A stretch of DNA of 17,561 bases from an uncultured Actinotalea sp. (GCF_946885855.1 NZ_CAMPHH010000039.1:1-17561); one strand, 5' to 3'. Positions 1 to 6,815 are shown, counted from the stretch's first letter. The notes: generated from the letters alone by a model not told the origin. A program made the numbers and translations.

Positions 1-143
1 AGCGGGTTCGGCTCGCGGCGCAGACGGCGGACGATGCGGGTGCCGTAGAGGTCGCGCCGCAGGACGCCGATGGCGGCCAGGACGAACAGCCACAGCAGCA
101 CCAGGTAGCCCAGCCGCAGCAGGGTGATCGTCAGCTCGCTCAC
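1..143 (-). CDS. fhaB: FhaB N-terminus (partial, runs off the left edge)
   Basis: Translating the minus strand from the GTG at 143-141 gives 47 codons before the edge. They contain one hydrophobic helix at about residues 8-27 (LGYLVLLWLFVLAAIGVL) followed by a basic stretch (RRDLYGTRIVRRLRR). A short N-terminal membrane anchor followed by a basic linker is the usual start of actinobacterial FhaB (FipA), whose C-terminal FHA domain would lie outside the window. The start is 7 nt after the fhaA stop, so the two genes are very likely co-transcribed. FhaB proteins bind phosphothreonine on targets of the PknA/PknB kinases and act in cell division and wall synthesis. The identity rests on the anchor and on gene order, because the FHA domain itself is not visible here. 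Confidence 0.8.
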   Translation of the reverse strand, partial: MSELTITLLRLGYLVLLWLFVLAAIGVLRRDLYGTRIVRRLRREPNP

Positions 144-150
144 CCGCGGC

Positions 151-858
151 TCACCCGTCCTCGGCCTCGTCCACGCCGGTCCAGAAGAGGATCCGCGTGC
201 GACCGATGGTGATGGTGTTGCCGTCGACGAGCGTCGCGGCGGGGACCTGGTGGCCCTCCACGAAGGTGCCGTTGGTCGACCCGAGGTCCGTCGCGACGAC
301 GCCGTCGGGCGTGACCCGGATCTCGAGGTGCTTCCGGGAGATGCCGGGGTCGTCGACGATGATGTCCGCCTCGCTGCCGCGGCCGATGACGGTGACCGGG
401 CCGGTGAGGAGGTAGCGCTGGCCGTCGATGTCGACGAGCGGGTGGCGCATGGAGGCGGCGACGGTCGTGGCCGGCGCGACGGCGCCGCGGACGGTCGCGC
501 TGCGGACCTGGAAGCGGCCCTCCTCGAGCGTCTCGTCCTCGACGAAGGCCACGGTCACGGGCCCGACGAACGCGTAGCGCTGGTGCGTGGCGTGCTCGGT
601 GACGCTCGCGGCGAGCTCGTCGGCGAGCGGCTCGGCGCCCCAGGCCTGGACCTTCTCGTGGTCCTGCGGGGACAGCTCGAGGGTGAACTCGTTGGGCACG
701 ACGGTGCGGTCCCGCCCGACGACGGCGGCGCGGTCGTCCACCTCGCGCCGCAGGGCGCTGGCGAGCTCCACGGGCTTGACCTCGCTGCGGAACGCCTTGG
801 CGAACGCGGTGCTGACCACCCGCTCCACGCCCTTCTCGAACCGGTCGAGGACTCCCAT
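151..858 (-). CDS. fhaA: FhaA: DUF3662 plus FHA-domain phosphothreonine-binding protein
   Basis: The 235-residue protein starts MGVLDRFEKGVERVVSTAFAKAFRSEV in two overlapping parts, MGVLDRFEKGVERVV and AKAFRSEVKPVELA, typical of the DUF3662 (FhaA N-terminal) domain at about residues 1-115. An FHA domain follows at about 155-228, with the phosphopeptide-binding signature GRGSEAD, SRKHLEIR and DLGSTNGTF. FhaA binds phosphothreonine made by Ser/Thr kinases and, in mycobacteria, modulates MviN/MurJ and peptidoglycan synthesis. The linker between domains is short, whereas the M. tuberculosis protein (about 527 residues) has a long one. The ATG at 858-856 is preceded by AAGGAGGTG, a near-perfect ribosome-binding site. 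FhaB follows after 7 nt. In M. tuberculosis the same pair lies next to leuT and upstream of pstP-rodA-pbpA-pknA-pknB, and a tRNA-Leu is present here too. Confidence 0.93.
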   Translation of the reverse strand: MGVLDRFEKGVERVVSTAFAKAFRSEVKPVELASALRREVDDRAAVVGRDRTVVPNEFTLELSPQDHEKVQAWGAEPLADELAASVTEHATHQRYAFVGPVTVAFVEDETLEEGRFQVRSATVRGAVAPATTVAASMRHPLVDIDGQRYLLTGPVTVIGRGSEADIIVDDPGISRKHLEIRVTPDGVVATDLGSTNGTFVEGHQVPAATLVDGNTITIGRTRILFWTGVDEAEDG

Positions 859-898
859 GCCACCTCCTTCCCGTCTGGGGCCTTCCCGCGATCGGGAC

Positions 899-926
899 GG
901 ACCTGCACAGGTCCCCGGTGATGGTA
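899..926 (-). promoter_or_regulatory. Probable fhaA promoter -10 with a start-site palindrome
   Basis: On the minus strand, TACCAT (926-921) fits an actinobacterial -10 (TANNNT). The hexamer 17 bp upstream, CGGCAC, is a poor -35. Just downstream, at about the predicted transcript start, is an inverted repeat with arms GGACCTG (899-905) and CAGGTCC (908-914) around a 2-nt centre. It could be an operator or a 5'-UTR hairpin ahead of fhaA. No strong -35 supports the promoter, so this is tentative. Confidence 0.4.
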
Positions 927-1026
927 TCGGCCGGTCCCAGGTCGTGCCGGGACGCGGGGCGTGAGGTGGCGCACGGGACCGGTCCCGGCCGTCCTGCGGT
1001 CGGTCCGGAGGGGTGGTCCCGGCGGG

Positions 1027-1057
1027 TTCGGAGCGGCCACCCGGTGCGTGCTAACCT
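1027..1057 (+). promoter_or_regulatory. Probable tRNA-Leu promoter
   Basis: TAACCT at 1052-1057 is a good -10 element ending 10 nt before the mature tRNA 5' end, so the predicted transcript would begin only a few bases upstream of the tRNA. A weak -35-like TTCGGA lies at 1027-1032 with a 19-bp spacer, slightly longer than usual. The -10 is the convincing part. Confidence 0.5.
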
Positions 1058-1067
1058 CGTCCGTCGC

Positions 1068-1153
1068 GGGCAAGTGGCGAAATGGCAGACGCGCTGGCTT
1101 CAGGTGCCAGTGTCCGAAAGGACGTGGGGGTTCAAGTCCCCCCTTGCCCACCA
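1068..1153 (+). tRNA. tRNA-Leu (anticodon CAG)
   Basis: The sequence folds as a complete class II tRNA. The acceptor stem is GGGCAAG (1068-1074) paired with CTTGCCC, followed by discriminator A (1150) and an encoded CCA (1151-1153). The anticodon arm is CTGGC-TTCAGGT-GCCAG with anticodon CAG, which reads the leucine codon CUG, the commonest leucine codon in this genome. A long variable arm (TGTCCGAAAGGACG) and a T-arm GGGGG-TTCAAGT-CCCCC are present. The long variable arm and the anticodon agree on leucine. It lies divergent to fhaA, as leuT does in M. tuberculosis. Confidence 0.97.
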
Positions 1154-1165
1154 GCGGTGCAGACG

Positions 1166-1196
1166 AGAGCCGGTGACCTCCCAGGTCACCGGCTCT
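1166..1196. terminator. Bidirectional hairpin terminator between tRNA-Leu and the EAL gene
   Basis: A perfect 14-bp inverted repeat, AGAGCCGGTGACCT (1166-1179) and AGGTCACCGGCTCT (1183-1196), has a 3-nt CCC loop. It starts 13 nt after the tRNA and ends 7 nt from the stop of the convergent EAL gene, so it probably ends transcription from both sides. There is no long U-tract, which is common for terminators in high-GC actinobacteria. Confidence 0.8.
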
Positions 1197-1203
1197 TCCT
1201 GTC

Positions 1204-2667
1204 TCAGGGTCCCGAGGGCCGCGTGGCGTGGCGATGCGGCTCCGGCTCCCCGCGGTGGAACGGCAGGCGGGTCCGCAGCCGTGCCACGGGGCCGACGGAG
1301 GCGTCCGGACGGAGCTCCCCGTGGAGCACCGTCTCCTCGGCCGACGTGTCGGGCACCGGTGGCCGGAGCGCCCGGGGCGGTGAGCCCTCGGGCGGGATCC
1401 GCGCGATGAGGTGCCGGGCGATGCTGTCGACGGTGTAGGGATCCTGGCTGAGGCGCAGGTCCAGCAGCCCGGTGGCGCGGTCCTTCCGCCCCACGACGAC
1501 GACTGCCAAGGACTCGGTCATGAGGAGGACGAAGCGGTCCTCGGCCAGGGGGTCCGCCGAGTGCAGGGAGACGGCGCGCGTCCTCGACGGCCCGGCTGGT
1601 GTCGACCCGACGGCGAAGTGAGCGGCGAGGCCGGCTCGTCCGGCCAGCTCCGAGGCCCCGGTGATCGGTCGCCAGGGGTCGGGTGTCCCGTCCGGCGCGG
1701 CCTCGCGCCCGACAGGGCCGAGACCGCCGAGCAGGACGGCGCGCGAGCGGGCGACCAGGGCGCGGTGGACGTAGAGGGAGCACGTCTCGTGGAAGGTCCC
1801 CGCGTCGACGTGGCGTGACGGCCGGTCGGCGACGGCGTCCCACAGGGACGTCGCCGGAGGGGTGCTGCCGCGACCCGCGAGGAGCGGGATGACGGCGCGA
1901 GGCGCTCGGAGGGGCGACGGCAGCGGTGCCTCGAGACCCAGACCATGGCCCTGACCGTGGGTGGCGCCGAGCGCCCGGGCGAGACGCTCGTCGGCAGCGT
2001 TCTCGACACCCTTGACCACGAGGGTCGCGCCGGTCGCCTCCACGTGGCGGGTCGCTGCGACGACGGCTGCCGCGGCGTCGTCGTCAGGGTCGCGCAGCCG
2101 GCGGATGTCCAGCTTGACGACGTCCGGGGCCAGCATCGGCAGCAGGGACAGCCAGCCCGTGCTCTCGGCCACGTCGTCGACGCAGACGCCCCAGCCGATG
2201 GCACGGGCATGGTCGATGGTCGCCAGGATCCCCGCCGGGTCGGCCCGCAGCCCGCGGTCGTCCACCTCGACGACGACCCGCAGGGAGGCCTCGGCGCGGG
2301 CGATCACGCCGCTGAGGTCCGGCGGGCAGGTGGCCGGCGGGGAGCCGGTCTCCACGTTGACGAACACCGCGGCACCCGGCGGGAGGTCGGCTGCTGCCGC
2401 CGCCTCCAGTGCCGCCGCGCGGCACACCCAGTCCAGCTCGACCGTGCGACCCGCGGCCCGGGCGGCGGCGAACAGGGCCGGCGCCGTGTGCAGGGGTGTG
2501 TCCACCGGGCCGCGGGCGAGGGCCTCGAAGCCGACGGTCTCGCCGGTGTCCAGGGCGACGACCGGCTGGAAGACGGACGTGACGGCCCGCGTGGCGAGGA
2601 GCGAGTCGATCTCGTCGTGCTCCGCGGCTCCGCCCGGCCCGGGCACCCGCCCGTCGTCCGCGCTCAT
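1204..2667 (-). CDS. EAL-domain protein with a probable C-terminal DICT sensory domain
   Basis: With the ATG at 2667-2665 the protein has 487 residues. The EAL domain spans about residues 25-265: FQPVVALDTGETVGFEALAR carries the EAL glutamate (E48), and N104, E134, D164-D165, K185 (VVKLD), E222 (KGVEN) and Q239 (GQGHG) fall at the usual spacing of the catalytic set. Three motifs deviate: ELTE is EVDD, DDFG is DDVA, and AEGVE is VKGVE. EAL domains hydrolyse cyclic di-GMP, but these changes leave it open whether this one is active or only binds it. The C-terminal 190 residues resemble the DICT sensory domain often joined to EAL domains in actinobacteria; that match is from memory and less certain. 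No membrane segment is visible. An in-frame start at 2775 is rejected because it lacks family similarity; AAGGGCGG precedes the chosen ATG. Confidence 0.82.
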   Translation of the reverse strand: MSADDGRVPGPGGAAEHDEIDSLLATRAVTSVFQPVVALDTGETVGFEALARGPVDTPLHTAPALFAAARAAGRTVELDWVCRAAALEAAAAADLPPGAAVFVNVETGSPPATCPPDLSGVIARAEASLRVVVEVDDRGLRADPAGILATIDHARAIGWGVCVDDVAESTGWLSLLPMLAPDVVKLDIRRLRDPDDDAAAAVVAATRHVEATGATLVVKGVENAADERLARALGATHGQGHGLGLEAPLPSPLRAPRAVIPLLAGRGSTPPATSLWDAVADRPSRHVDAGTFHETCSLYVHRALVARSRAVLLGGLGPVGREAAPDGTPDPWRPITGASELAGRAGLAAHFAVGSTPAGPSRTRAVSLHSADPLAEDRFVLLMTESLAVVVVGRKDRATGLLDLRLSQDPYTVDSIARHLIARIPPEGSPPRALRPPVPDTSAEETVLHGELRPDASVGPVARLRTRLPFHRGEPEPHRHATRPSGP

Positions 2668-2774
2668 GGATGCCGCCCTTCGTCTCGTTCCCGATCGGTC
2701 CTCACGTCCTGATCGGCCGTGAGTGGGTGTCGTGGAGGCGAGCGCCGGGTGACAGCCGGGCGCGGCGCGCGACA

Positions 2775-2798
2775 CCGTCGGAGGGTGAGGACCGACGG
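2775..2798 (-). terminator. Hairpin downstream of the aldo/keto reductase
   Basis: CCGTCGG (2775-2781) and CCGACGG (2792-2798) form a perfect 7-bp stem with a 10-nt loop. It sits 8 nt past the reductase stop on the minus strand and before the EAL gene, so it could separate the two transcripts. There is no U-tract, so it could also be only a structured leader of the EAL mRNA. Confidence 0.4.
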
Positions 2799-2806
2799 AC
2801 GGCTCG

Positions 2807-3787
2807 TCAGGTCCAGGCGCGGGCCGACCGGGCGGCCCAGTAGTCCCCTGGGTCCTCGGCGGCGCGCACCGCCTCGGTCAGCACGCCGGGGTCGAGGTCC
2901 ACGCCCGACGCGGCGACGTGCGAGGCCAGGTGCTCCGGGGTGGCCGCGCCGGAGAGCACGCGCCACACCCAGGGCTGGGCGAGCGCGACGGCGACGCACA
3001 GCTGGTCCACCGGGACGCCGGCCTCCCCGGCGAGGCCGACGACGTGCCGCACGCCCGGGGCGTCGTCGGCGGTGCCGGGCGCGAGGCGGCCGTTCGCGAC
3101 GACCTCCTTGACGACGACCTGCGCTCCCCGCTCCGCGGCCTCGGCGGCAGCCGCCCCCACGGAGGGCTCCAGCGGGTTCCACGTCACCTGGAACGCGGTG
3201 AAGAGCGGTGCTCCACCGACGACGACGTCCAGCGCCGCCCGGACGGCGTCCGCCTGCTGCGCGCCCGAGGTGGAGATGCCGACGCGGACGCCCCGGTCAC
3301 GGACGCGCGCGAGCTCCCGGTGCAGCGCCGTGTCGGTCAGGGCGCCGGTGTCCAGCGTGGCCGAGTGCACGAGGTACCGGCCGAGGTGGCTTCCGAGCAG
3401 CTCCTCGCTCCGCGGCCACTGCTCGCGGAAGGCGTCGACGGAGTGGTCCTTCACCTCGTGGGCTTCGGCGTCCATCCGCCAGTCGCCGACGTAGCGGTAG
3501 CCCCACTTGGAGCCGACCTCGACGGCCCGGACCGCGGCGTCGTCGGCGCGGCGGGCGAGCCAGGAGGCGACGAACTCCTCGGCGCGGCCGTAGGACCGGG
3601 CCACGTCGACGTAGGTGATGCCTCCGGCGACGGCGGCGTCCAGCAGCGCGTGCGTGCGGCGCTCGAGCTCGTCCGGCGCGCGGTCGTGGCCCAGGTCCGC
3701 GCTCCGTCGCGGGGTGATGTAGGCGGGGCGGCCGACGGCGGCGAGGCCGATCCCCAGCTGGGCGGCCCCGGTGGCTGTCCTGGTCAT
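2807..3787 (-). CDS. Aldo/keto reductase family oxidoreductase
   Basis: The 326-residue protein has the aldo/keto reductase layout. After an N-terminal LGIGLAAVGRPAYI strand comes GITYVDVARSYGRAEE, with catalytic Asp (about 61) and Tyr (about 66). VGSKWGY holds the Lys (about 94) and YLVHSA holds the His (about 141), completing the D-Y-K-H tetrad. Later segments (VGISTSG, FQVTWNPLE, VVKEVVANG) fit the remaining barrel strands. The family reduces carbonyl compounds with NADPH, or the reverse, in the cytoplasm; the substrate cannot be read from the sequence. Its ATG overlaps the marR stop in a 4-bp ATGA, so translation is coupled and the MarR protein likely controls it. That arrangement would suit detoxification of a reactive carbonyl or phenolic compound, which is inference. 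Confidence 0.9.
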   Translation of the reverse strand: MTRTATGAAQLGIGLAAVGRPAYITPRRSADLGHDRAPDELERRTHALLDAAVAGGITYVDVARSYGRAEEFVASWLARRADDAAVRAVEVGSKWGYRYVGDWRMDAEAHEVKDHSVDAFREQWPRSEELLGSHLGRYLVHSATLDTGALTDTALHRELARVRDRGVRVGISTSGAQQADAVRAALDVVVGGAPLFTAFQVTWNPLEPSVGAAAAEAAERGAQVVVKEVVANGRLAPGTADDAPGVRHVVGLAGEAGVPVDQLCVAVALAQPWVWRVLSGAATPEHLASHVAASGVDLDPGVLTEAVRAAEDPGDYWAARSARAWT

Positions 3788-4317
3788 GCGGTGATCATGC
3801 CGCGCGTGGCCGGCGCACCGCCGCCGGGCTGGGACTGCAGCGAACGGAGCAGCTCCGCGAGCAGGTGGTCCAGCAGTGCGCGCTGCGCCGGACCGATCGC
3901 GCCGAGCGCGGCGGCCTGGCCGGCGAGGTCCTCCTCCACGACCGCCTCGGTCAGCCGGGCGCCGGCGTCCGTGAGCGTGACGGTGCGGGTGCGGGCGTCC
4001 TCGGCACCGACGCGGCGCGTCACCAGGCCGCGCGCCACCAGGCGGTCGAGGCGCTTGGTGATCGCGCCCGTCGTGACGCCGAGGTGCCGCGCGAGATCGC
4101 CGGGCTGCAGGGGGCCGGTCCCGGCCTGGCGGAGCGTGACGAGGACGTCCAGATCACCTCGCCCGACGCCGGCCGCGTCGAGCGGGTCGCGGAGCCGCTG
4201 CTCCAGGACGTCGGCGAGGAGAAGGATGCGTTCGACCACCAGTGCGGGTGCCGCGTCGAGGTCCGGGCGGAGGCGGTGCCAGCCCTGCACCGCGGCGGAG
4301 ATGCGGTCGGTGGCCAT
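3784..4317 (-). CDS. MarR-family transcriptional regulator
   Basis: Starting at the ATG at 4317-4315 the protein is 177 residues. It has a winged helix-turn-helix at about residues 55-115: LDVLVTLRQAG, then LQPGDLARHLGVTTGAITKRLDRLVARGLVTRR as the recognition region, then a wing with EDARTRTVTLTDAG, the typical MarR D-x-R-x(3)-V-x-LT pattern. Flanking helices at both ends would form the dimer interface. MarR proteins usually repress their own operon and release DNA on binding small aromatic or oxidising ligands. The gene heads an operon with the aldo/keto reductase (4-bp overlap). No Shine-Dalgarno is present; TATGCT six bases before the ATG suggests a leaderless transcript. The longer frame upstream has no family similarity and is rejected. 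Confidence 0.92.
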   Translation of the reverse strand: MATDRISAAVQGWHRLRPDLDAAPALVVERILLLADVLEQRLRDPLDAAGVGRGDLDVLVTLRQAGTGPLQPGDLARHLGVTTGAITKRLDRLVARGLVTRRVGAEDARTRTVTLTDAGARLTEAVVEEDLAGQAAALGAIGPAQRALLDHLLAELLRSLQSQPGGGAPATRGMITA

Positions 4318-4323
4318 GGGAGG

Positions 4324-4378
4324 AGCATATCTTCCGCGGAAGAGAAGGCGGTGTGGATGGAGGTGACTTCCTGGGAAG
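4324..4378 (-). promoter_or_regulatory. marR promoter -10 and two operator-like palindromes
   Basis: On the minus strand TATGCT (4329-4324) is a good -10 located 6 nt before the marR ATG. Directly upstream is the perfect palindrome CTTCCGCGGAAG (4331-4342), extendable by one pair to 14 bp. A second copy with the same arms, CTTCC-TG-GGAAG, lies at 4367-4378, with centres 36 bp apart. A palindrome between -35 and -10 of a marR gene is the usual position for self-repression. No clear -35 is seen. The rest of the 347-bp gap (4318-4664) holds only a short GACGTACGTC palindrome (4535-4544) and the next gene's ribosome-binding site; I see no gene in it. Confidence 0.6.
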
Positions 4379-4664
4379 ACAACGTTGGGTGGCCGACCGG
4401 CCGACCCCACCCACGGCGCGGCGTGGCGGCACCGTCCCATGCCGCTCGGCCACGACCGGCGGGAGCCAGGGGGCCGGCGCGCAGAGCGGCTGGCGCCGGG
4501 GACGACGTGTCCCCGCGGTGTCCGGCTCAGGTGTGACGTACGTCCCCTCAGGTCGGGGCGCCGGATGCCGAAAGACCGAGTGGTCCTCCACCGTCGCGGT
4601 GCGGGGTCACCCCCCCGCTGGCTCCCGGCGTCCGCGCGCGCCACCGTCCTCCCGGAGACCGACC

Positions 4665-5102
4665 GTGCAGCTCCTCACCGAGGTGTCAGGCCTTCTCGCC
4701 TCGATCACCGGCCTGCTCCTCTGGCTGCCGCAGGGGCTGCGGGTGTGGCGCGACCGCCACGCCCCGGACCGCCTCGCCGGCATCTCGGTGCCGACCCAGG
4801 TCCTCTCGCTCGCGGGCAACGTGCTGTGGCTGCTGCACGCCATCGGCATCGGCTCCTTCTGGCTCGGCGCGCCGAGCGTCGTGAACGTGCCGATCGCCGT
4901 GATGACCATCGTCGTCGTGCGGCGGGCCGCAGCGTGTCGTGACGCGACCTCGGTCGAGGCGGCGCTGCTGGCCGCCACGGCCCCCGACGTGCCGCTGGAC
5001 GAGCTGCCCGCCCTCGACGCCGCGGCCGTGGCCGTGACCGTCCCCGTCGTCCGGGCGGCCGACAGCGAGCCGGACGCCGACGGGCTCGTCCTCGCGAGCT
5101 GA
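4665..5102 (+). CDS. PQ-loop / SemiSWEET-like small membrane protein
   Basis: The GTG at 4665 has GGAG 7 nt upstream and gives 145 residues. Three hydrophobic helices occur at about residues 5-24, 43-61 and 66-86. The first ends in LWLPQGLRVWRDR with the Pro-Gln pair of the PQ-loop/MtN3 family; NVLWLLHA and SVVNVPIAV supply the Trp and Asn that in SemiSWEETs line the sugar pocket. A three-helix unit is half a eukaryotic SWEET and would work as a dimer to pass small sugars across the membrane. The last 60 residues are a soluble, Ala/Val/Asp-rich tail longer than in the roughly 90-residue bacterial SemiSWEETs. The substrate is unknown, and sugar transport is inference from family. It is divergent from marR and is followed by its own hairpin. 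Confidence 0.75.
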   Translation: MQLLTEVSGLLASITGLLLWLPQGLRVWRDRHAPDRLAGISVPTQVLSLAGNVLWLLHAIGIGSFWLGAPSVVNVPIAVMTIVVVRRAAACRDATSVEAALLAATAPDVPLDELPALDAAAVAVTVPVVRAADSEPDADGLVLAS

Positions 5103-5106
5103 CGCC

Positions 5107-5126
5107 GACCGGCGCGGCCGCCGGTC
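5107..5126 (+). terminator. Hairpin terminator after the PQ-loop gene
   Basis: A perfect 8-bp stem, GACCGGCG (5107-5114) with CGCCGGTC (5119-5126), has a tight 4-nt loop. It begins 4 nt after the stop codon and is followed by CTTCG. It separates the PQ-loop gene from the transporter downstream. Confidence 0.6.
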
Positions 5127-5157
5127 CTTCGACCTGCGTCGGGCCGGGTGGCCCGTC

Positions 5158-5163
5158 TACCGT
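5158..5163 (+). promoter_or_regulatory. -10 element for a leaderless transcript
   Basis: TACCGT matches the actinobacterial TANNNT -10. Its end is 6 nt from the GTG at 5170, so transcription would begin on or next to that codon. A convincing -35 is not visible; TGCGTC at 5135-5140 is at the right distance but a poor match. Confidence 0.45.
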
Positions 5164-5169
5164 CGTGGC

Positions 5170-5199
5170 GTGATCATCCTGCGCCGGTGCGCCCCGTGA
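5170..5199 (+). CDS. Putative nine-residue leader peptide (uORF) before the AspT-type transporter
   Basis: A GTG at 5170, placed where a leaderless transcript from the TACCGT element would start, opens a nine-codon frame reading MIILRRCAP and ending TGA at 5197-5199. The stop overlaps the preferred GTG start of the transporter (5196) in a GTGA, so the two could be translationally coupled. The RRC run could make ribosome passage sensitive to arginine or cysteine supply, but there is no visible attenuator hairpin between the two frames. The claim rests on geometry alone, and a chance occurrence is possible. Confidence 0.35.
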   Translation: MIILRRCAP

Positions 5200-6773
5200 C
5201 GGCCGTCCTCGACGTGCTCGCGGCGTCGCCGCTCCTCGCGATCGTCGTGGTCATGGCGATCGGGACGGCCCTCGGCGCGGTGCCGTTCGGGCCGGTGCGC
5301 TTCGGTCCCGCAGGGGCGCTGTTCGTCGGGCTGGCCGTCGGCGCGCTCGACCCGCGCCTCGGGGAGGACCTGGCCCTCGTGCAGACGCTCGGTCTGGCGC
5401 TGTTCGTCTACACGGTGGGCCTGGCGGCGGGGAACACCTTCTTCCGGGACCTGCGCCGCCAGCTGCCGGTCATGGCGGTGGGCGTCGGCGCCCTGCTCGT
5501 CGCGGCGGCGACGGCCTTCGGGCTCGGCTCGCTCACCGGGCTCAGCGGCCCGCTCCTGGCCGGGACCTTCACCGGGGCGCTGACGTCGACCCCGGCGCTC
5601 GCGGCCGCGGTCGCCGCCGCGGGCGACCAGGAGCCCGCCGTCGGCTACTCGCTCGCCTATCCCGTCGGTGTGACGATCGCGATCCTCGTGGTCGCGGCCA
5701 CCGTGCAGCGGCGCTGGCCGGGGCGGCGCGACCCGCAGCCCGCCGCAGGGCTGGGGCTCGTCGCCGTCACGGCCCGCGTCGAGCGCCCGACGACGCTCGA
5801 CGACGTCCCGGGCGTCCGCGACCAGCGCGTCCGCATGTCCTACCTCGCGCGCGAGCGGGGCGTGCGGGTCATCGCCCCGCACGAGGAGCTGCAGCCGGGC
5901 GACCAGGTGGTCGTCGTCGGGCCGCAGGAGGCCGTCGACGACGCGGTCGCGCACCTCGGCGTCCGGGTCGACGAGCACCTCGCGGACGACCGCACGACCG
6001 TCGAGAACCAGCGCTTCGTCGTCTCCGACCGGCGCATCGCCGGCCGGACCGTCGCCGAGCTCGACATGCCGGGGCGGTTCGAGGGCGTGGTGACGCGCGT
6101 GCGGCGGGGCGACCTGGACCTGCTCGCCCGCGACGACCTCACCCTCGAGGTCGGCGACAGGGTGCTCGCCGTCGTGCCGCGTGAGCGCCTCCGGGACGTG
6201 CAGGACTTCTTCGGGGACTCCGAGCGACGGGTGTCCGAGATCGACCCCGTGCCGGTCGGCGGGGGACTGGCCCTCGGGCTGCTGCTGGGACTCGTCACCG
6301 TGCCGCTGCCGGGCGGTGCGGCGTTCGCGCTCGGCTCGGCGGCCGGGCCGCTGCTCGTCGGCATGGTGCTCGGCCGGCTCGAGCGCACCGGGCCGTTCGT
6401 CTGGCGGATGTCCCTGGCCGCGAACCTCACGATCCGCCAGATCGGTCTGCTGCTGTTCCTCGCCGCCGTCGGCCTCGCGTCCGGGCAGGCGTTCGCCGAG
6501 CAGGCGTTCACCGCCACCGGCCTACGGGTGGTGCTCGTGGCCGCCGCCGTCGTCGGGCTGTCCGCGGTGCTGCTCGTGATCGGGGCGCGCGCCGTCGGCG
6601 TGAGTGCGCCGCGGGCCGCCGGGGTGGTCGCGGGCTTCGTCGGGCAGCCCGCCGTCCTCGCGTACGCCGGGTCGCGCGTCGTCGACGAGCGCGTCGAGGC
6701 CGGCTACGCGGCGCTCTTCGCGCTGGGGATCATCGTCAAGATCCTCCTGGTGCAGCTGCTGGTGCTGGCGTAG
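5196..6773 (+). CDS. AspT/YidE-family transporter with two RCK_C (TrkA-C) domains
   Basis: From the GTG at 5196 the protein has 525 residues. Two blocks of about five membrane helices (residues 8-170 and 350-525) flank a soluble middle. The middle has two RCK_C-like domains at about 187-256 (ending LQPGDQVVVVGPQEAV) and 273-342 (ending LEVGDRVLAVVPRERL). The duplicated membrane blocks share the family pattern: FVGLAVGALDP and LFVYTVGLAAGNTFF in the first, GPLLVGMVLGRLERTG and LLFLAAVGLASGQAF in the second, with TGALTSTPAL and GFVGQPAVLAYA as re-entrant motifs. AspT exchanges aspartate for alanine; YidE/YbjL homologues are putative anion antiporters of unknown substrate. Start sites at 5148 and 5187 are possible, but 5196 best matches family N-termini. 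It converges on the aldolase/phosphatase gene. Confidence 0.88.
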   Translation: MTAVLDVLAASPLLAIVVVMAIGTALGAVPFGPVRFGPAGALFVGLAVGALDPRLGEDLALVQTLGLALFVYTVGLAAGNTFFRDLRRQLPVMAVGVGALLVAAATAFGLGSLTGLSGPLLAGTFTGALTSTPALAAAVAAAGDQEPAVGYSLAYPVGVTIAILVVAATVQRRWPGRRDPQPAAGLGLVAVTARVERPTTLDDVPGVRDQRVRMSYLARERGVRVIAPHEELQPGDQVVVVGPQEAVDDAVAHLGVRVDEHLADDRTTVENQRFVVSDRRIAGRTVAELDMPGRFEGVVTRVRRGDLDLLARDDLTLEVGDRVLAVVPRERLRDVQDFFGDSERRVSEIDPVPVGGGLALGLLLGLVTVPLPGGAAFALGSAAGPLLVGMVLGRLERTGPFVWRMSLAANLTIRQIGLLLFLAAVGLASGQAFAEQAFTATGLRVVLVAAAVVGLSAVLLVIGARAVGVSAPRAAGVVAGFVGQPAVLAYAGSRVVDERVEAGYAALFALGIIVKILLVQLLVLA

Positions 6774-6799
6774 GAGCGAAGCCCCACCGACGTCGTCAG

Positions 6800-6815
6800 G
6801 ACGGCCGGTGCCGTC
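6800..6815. terminator. Short hairpin between convergent transporter and aldolase/phosphatase genes
   Basis: GACGGC (6800-6805) and GCCGTC (6810-6815) form a 6-bp stem with a CGGT loop in the 40-bp convergent gap, running into the aldolase/phosphatase stop codon. It is short, so it is only a candidate for termination of either gene. Confidence 0.3.

Noticed and set aside
2668..2775. Upstream ATG at 2775 for the EAL protein
   Set aside because: The extra 36 residues are low-complexity, overlap the hairpin after the reductase, and are not part of any domain.
5148..5195. GTG at 5148 as the start of the AspT-type transporter
   Set aside because: It lies upstream of the likely transcript start, lacks a ribosome-binding site, and would add 16 polar residues before the usual family N-terminus.
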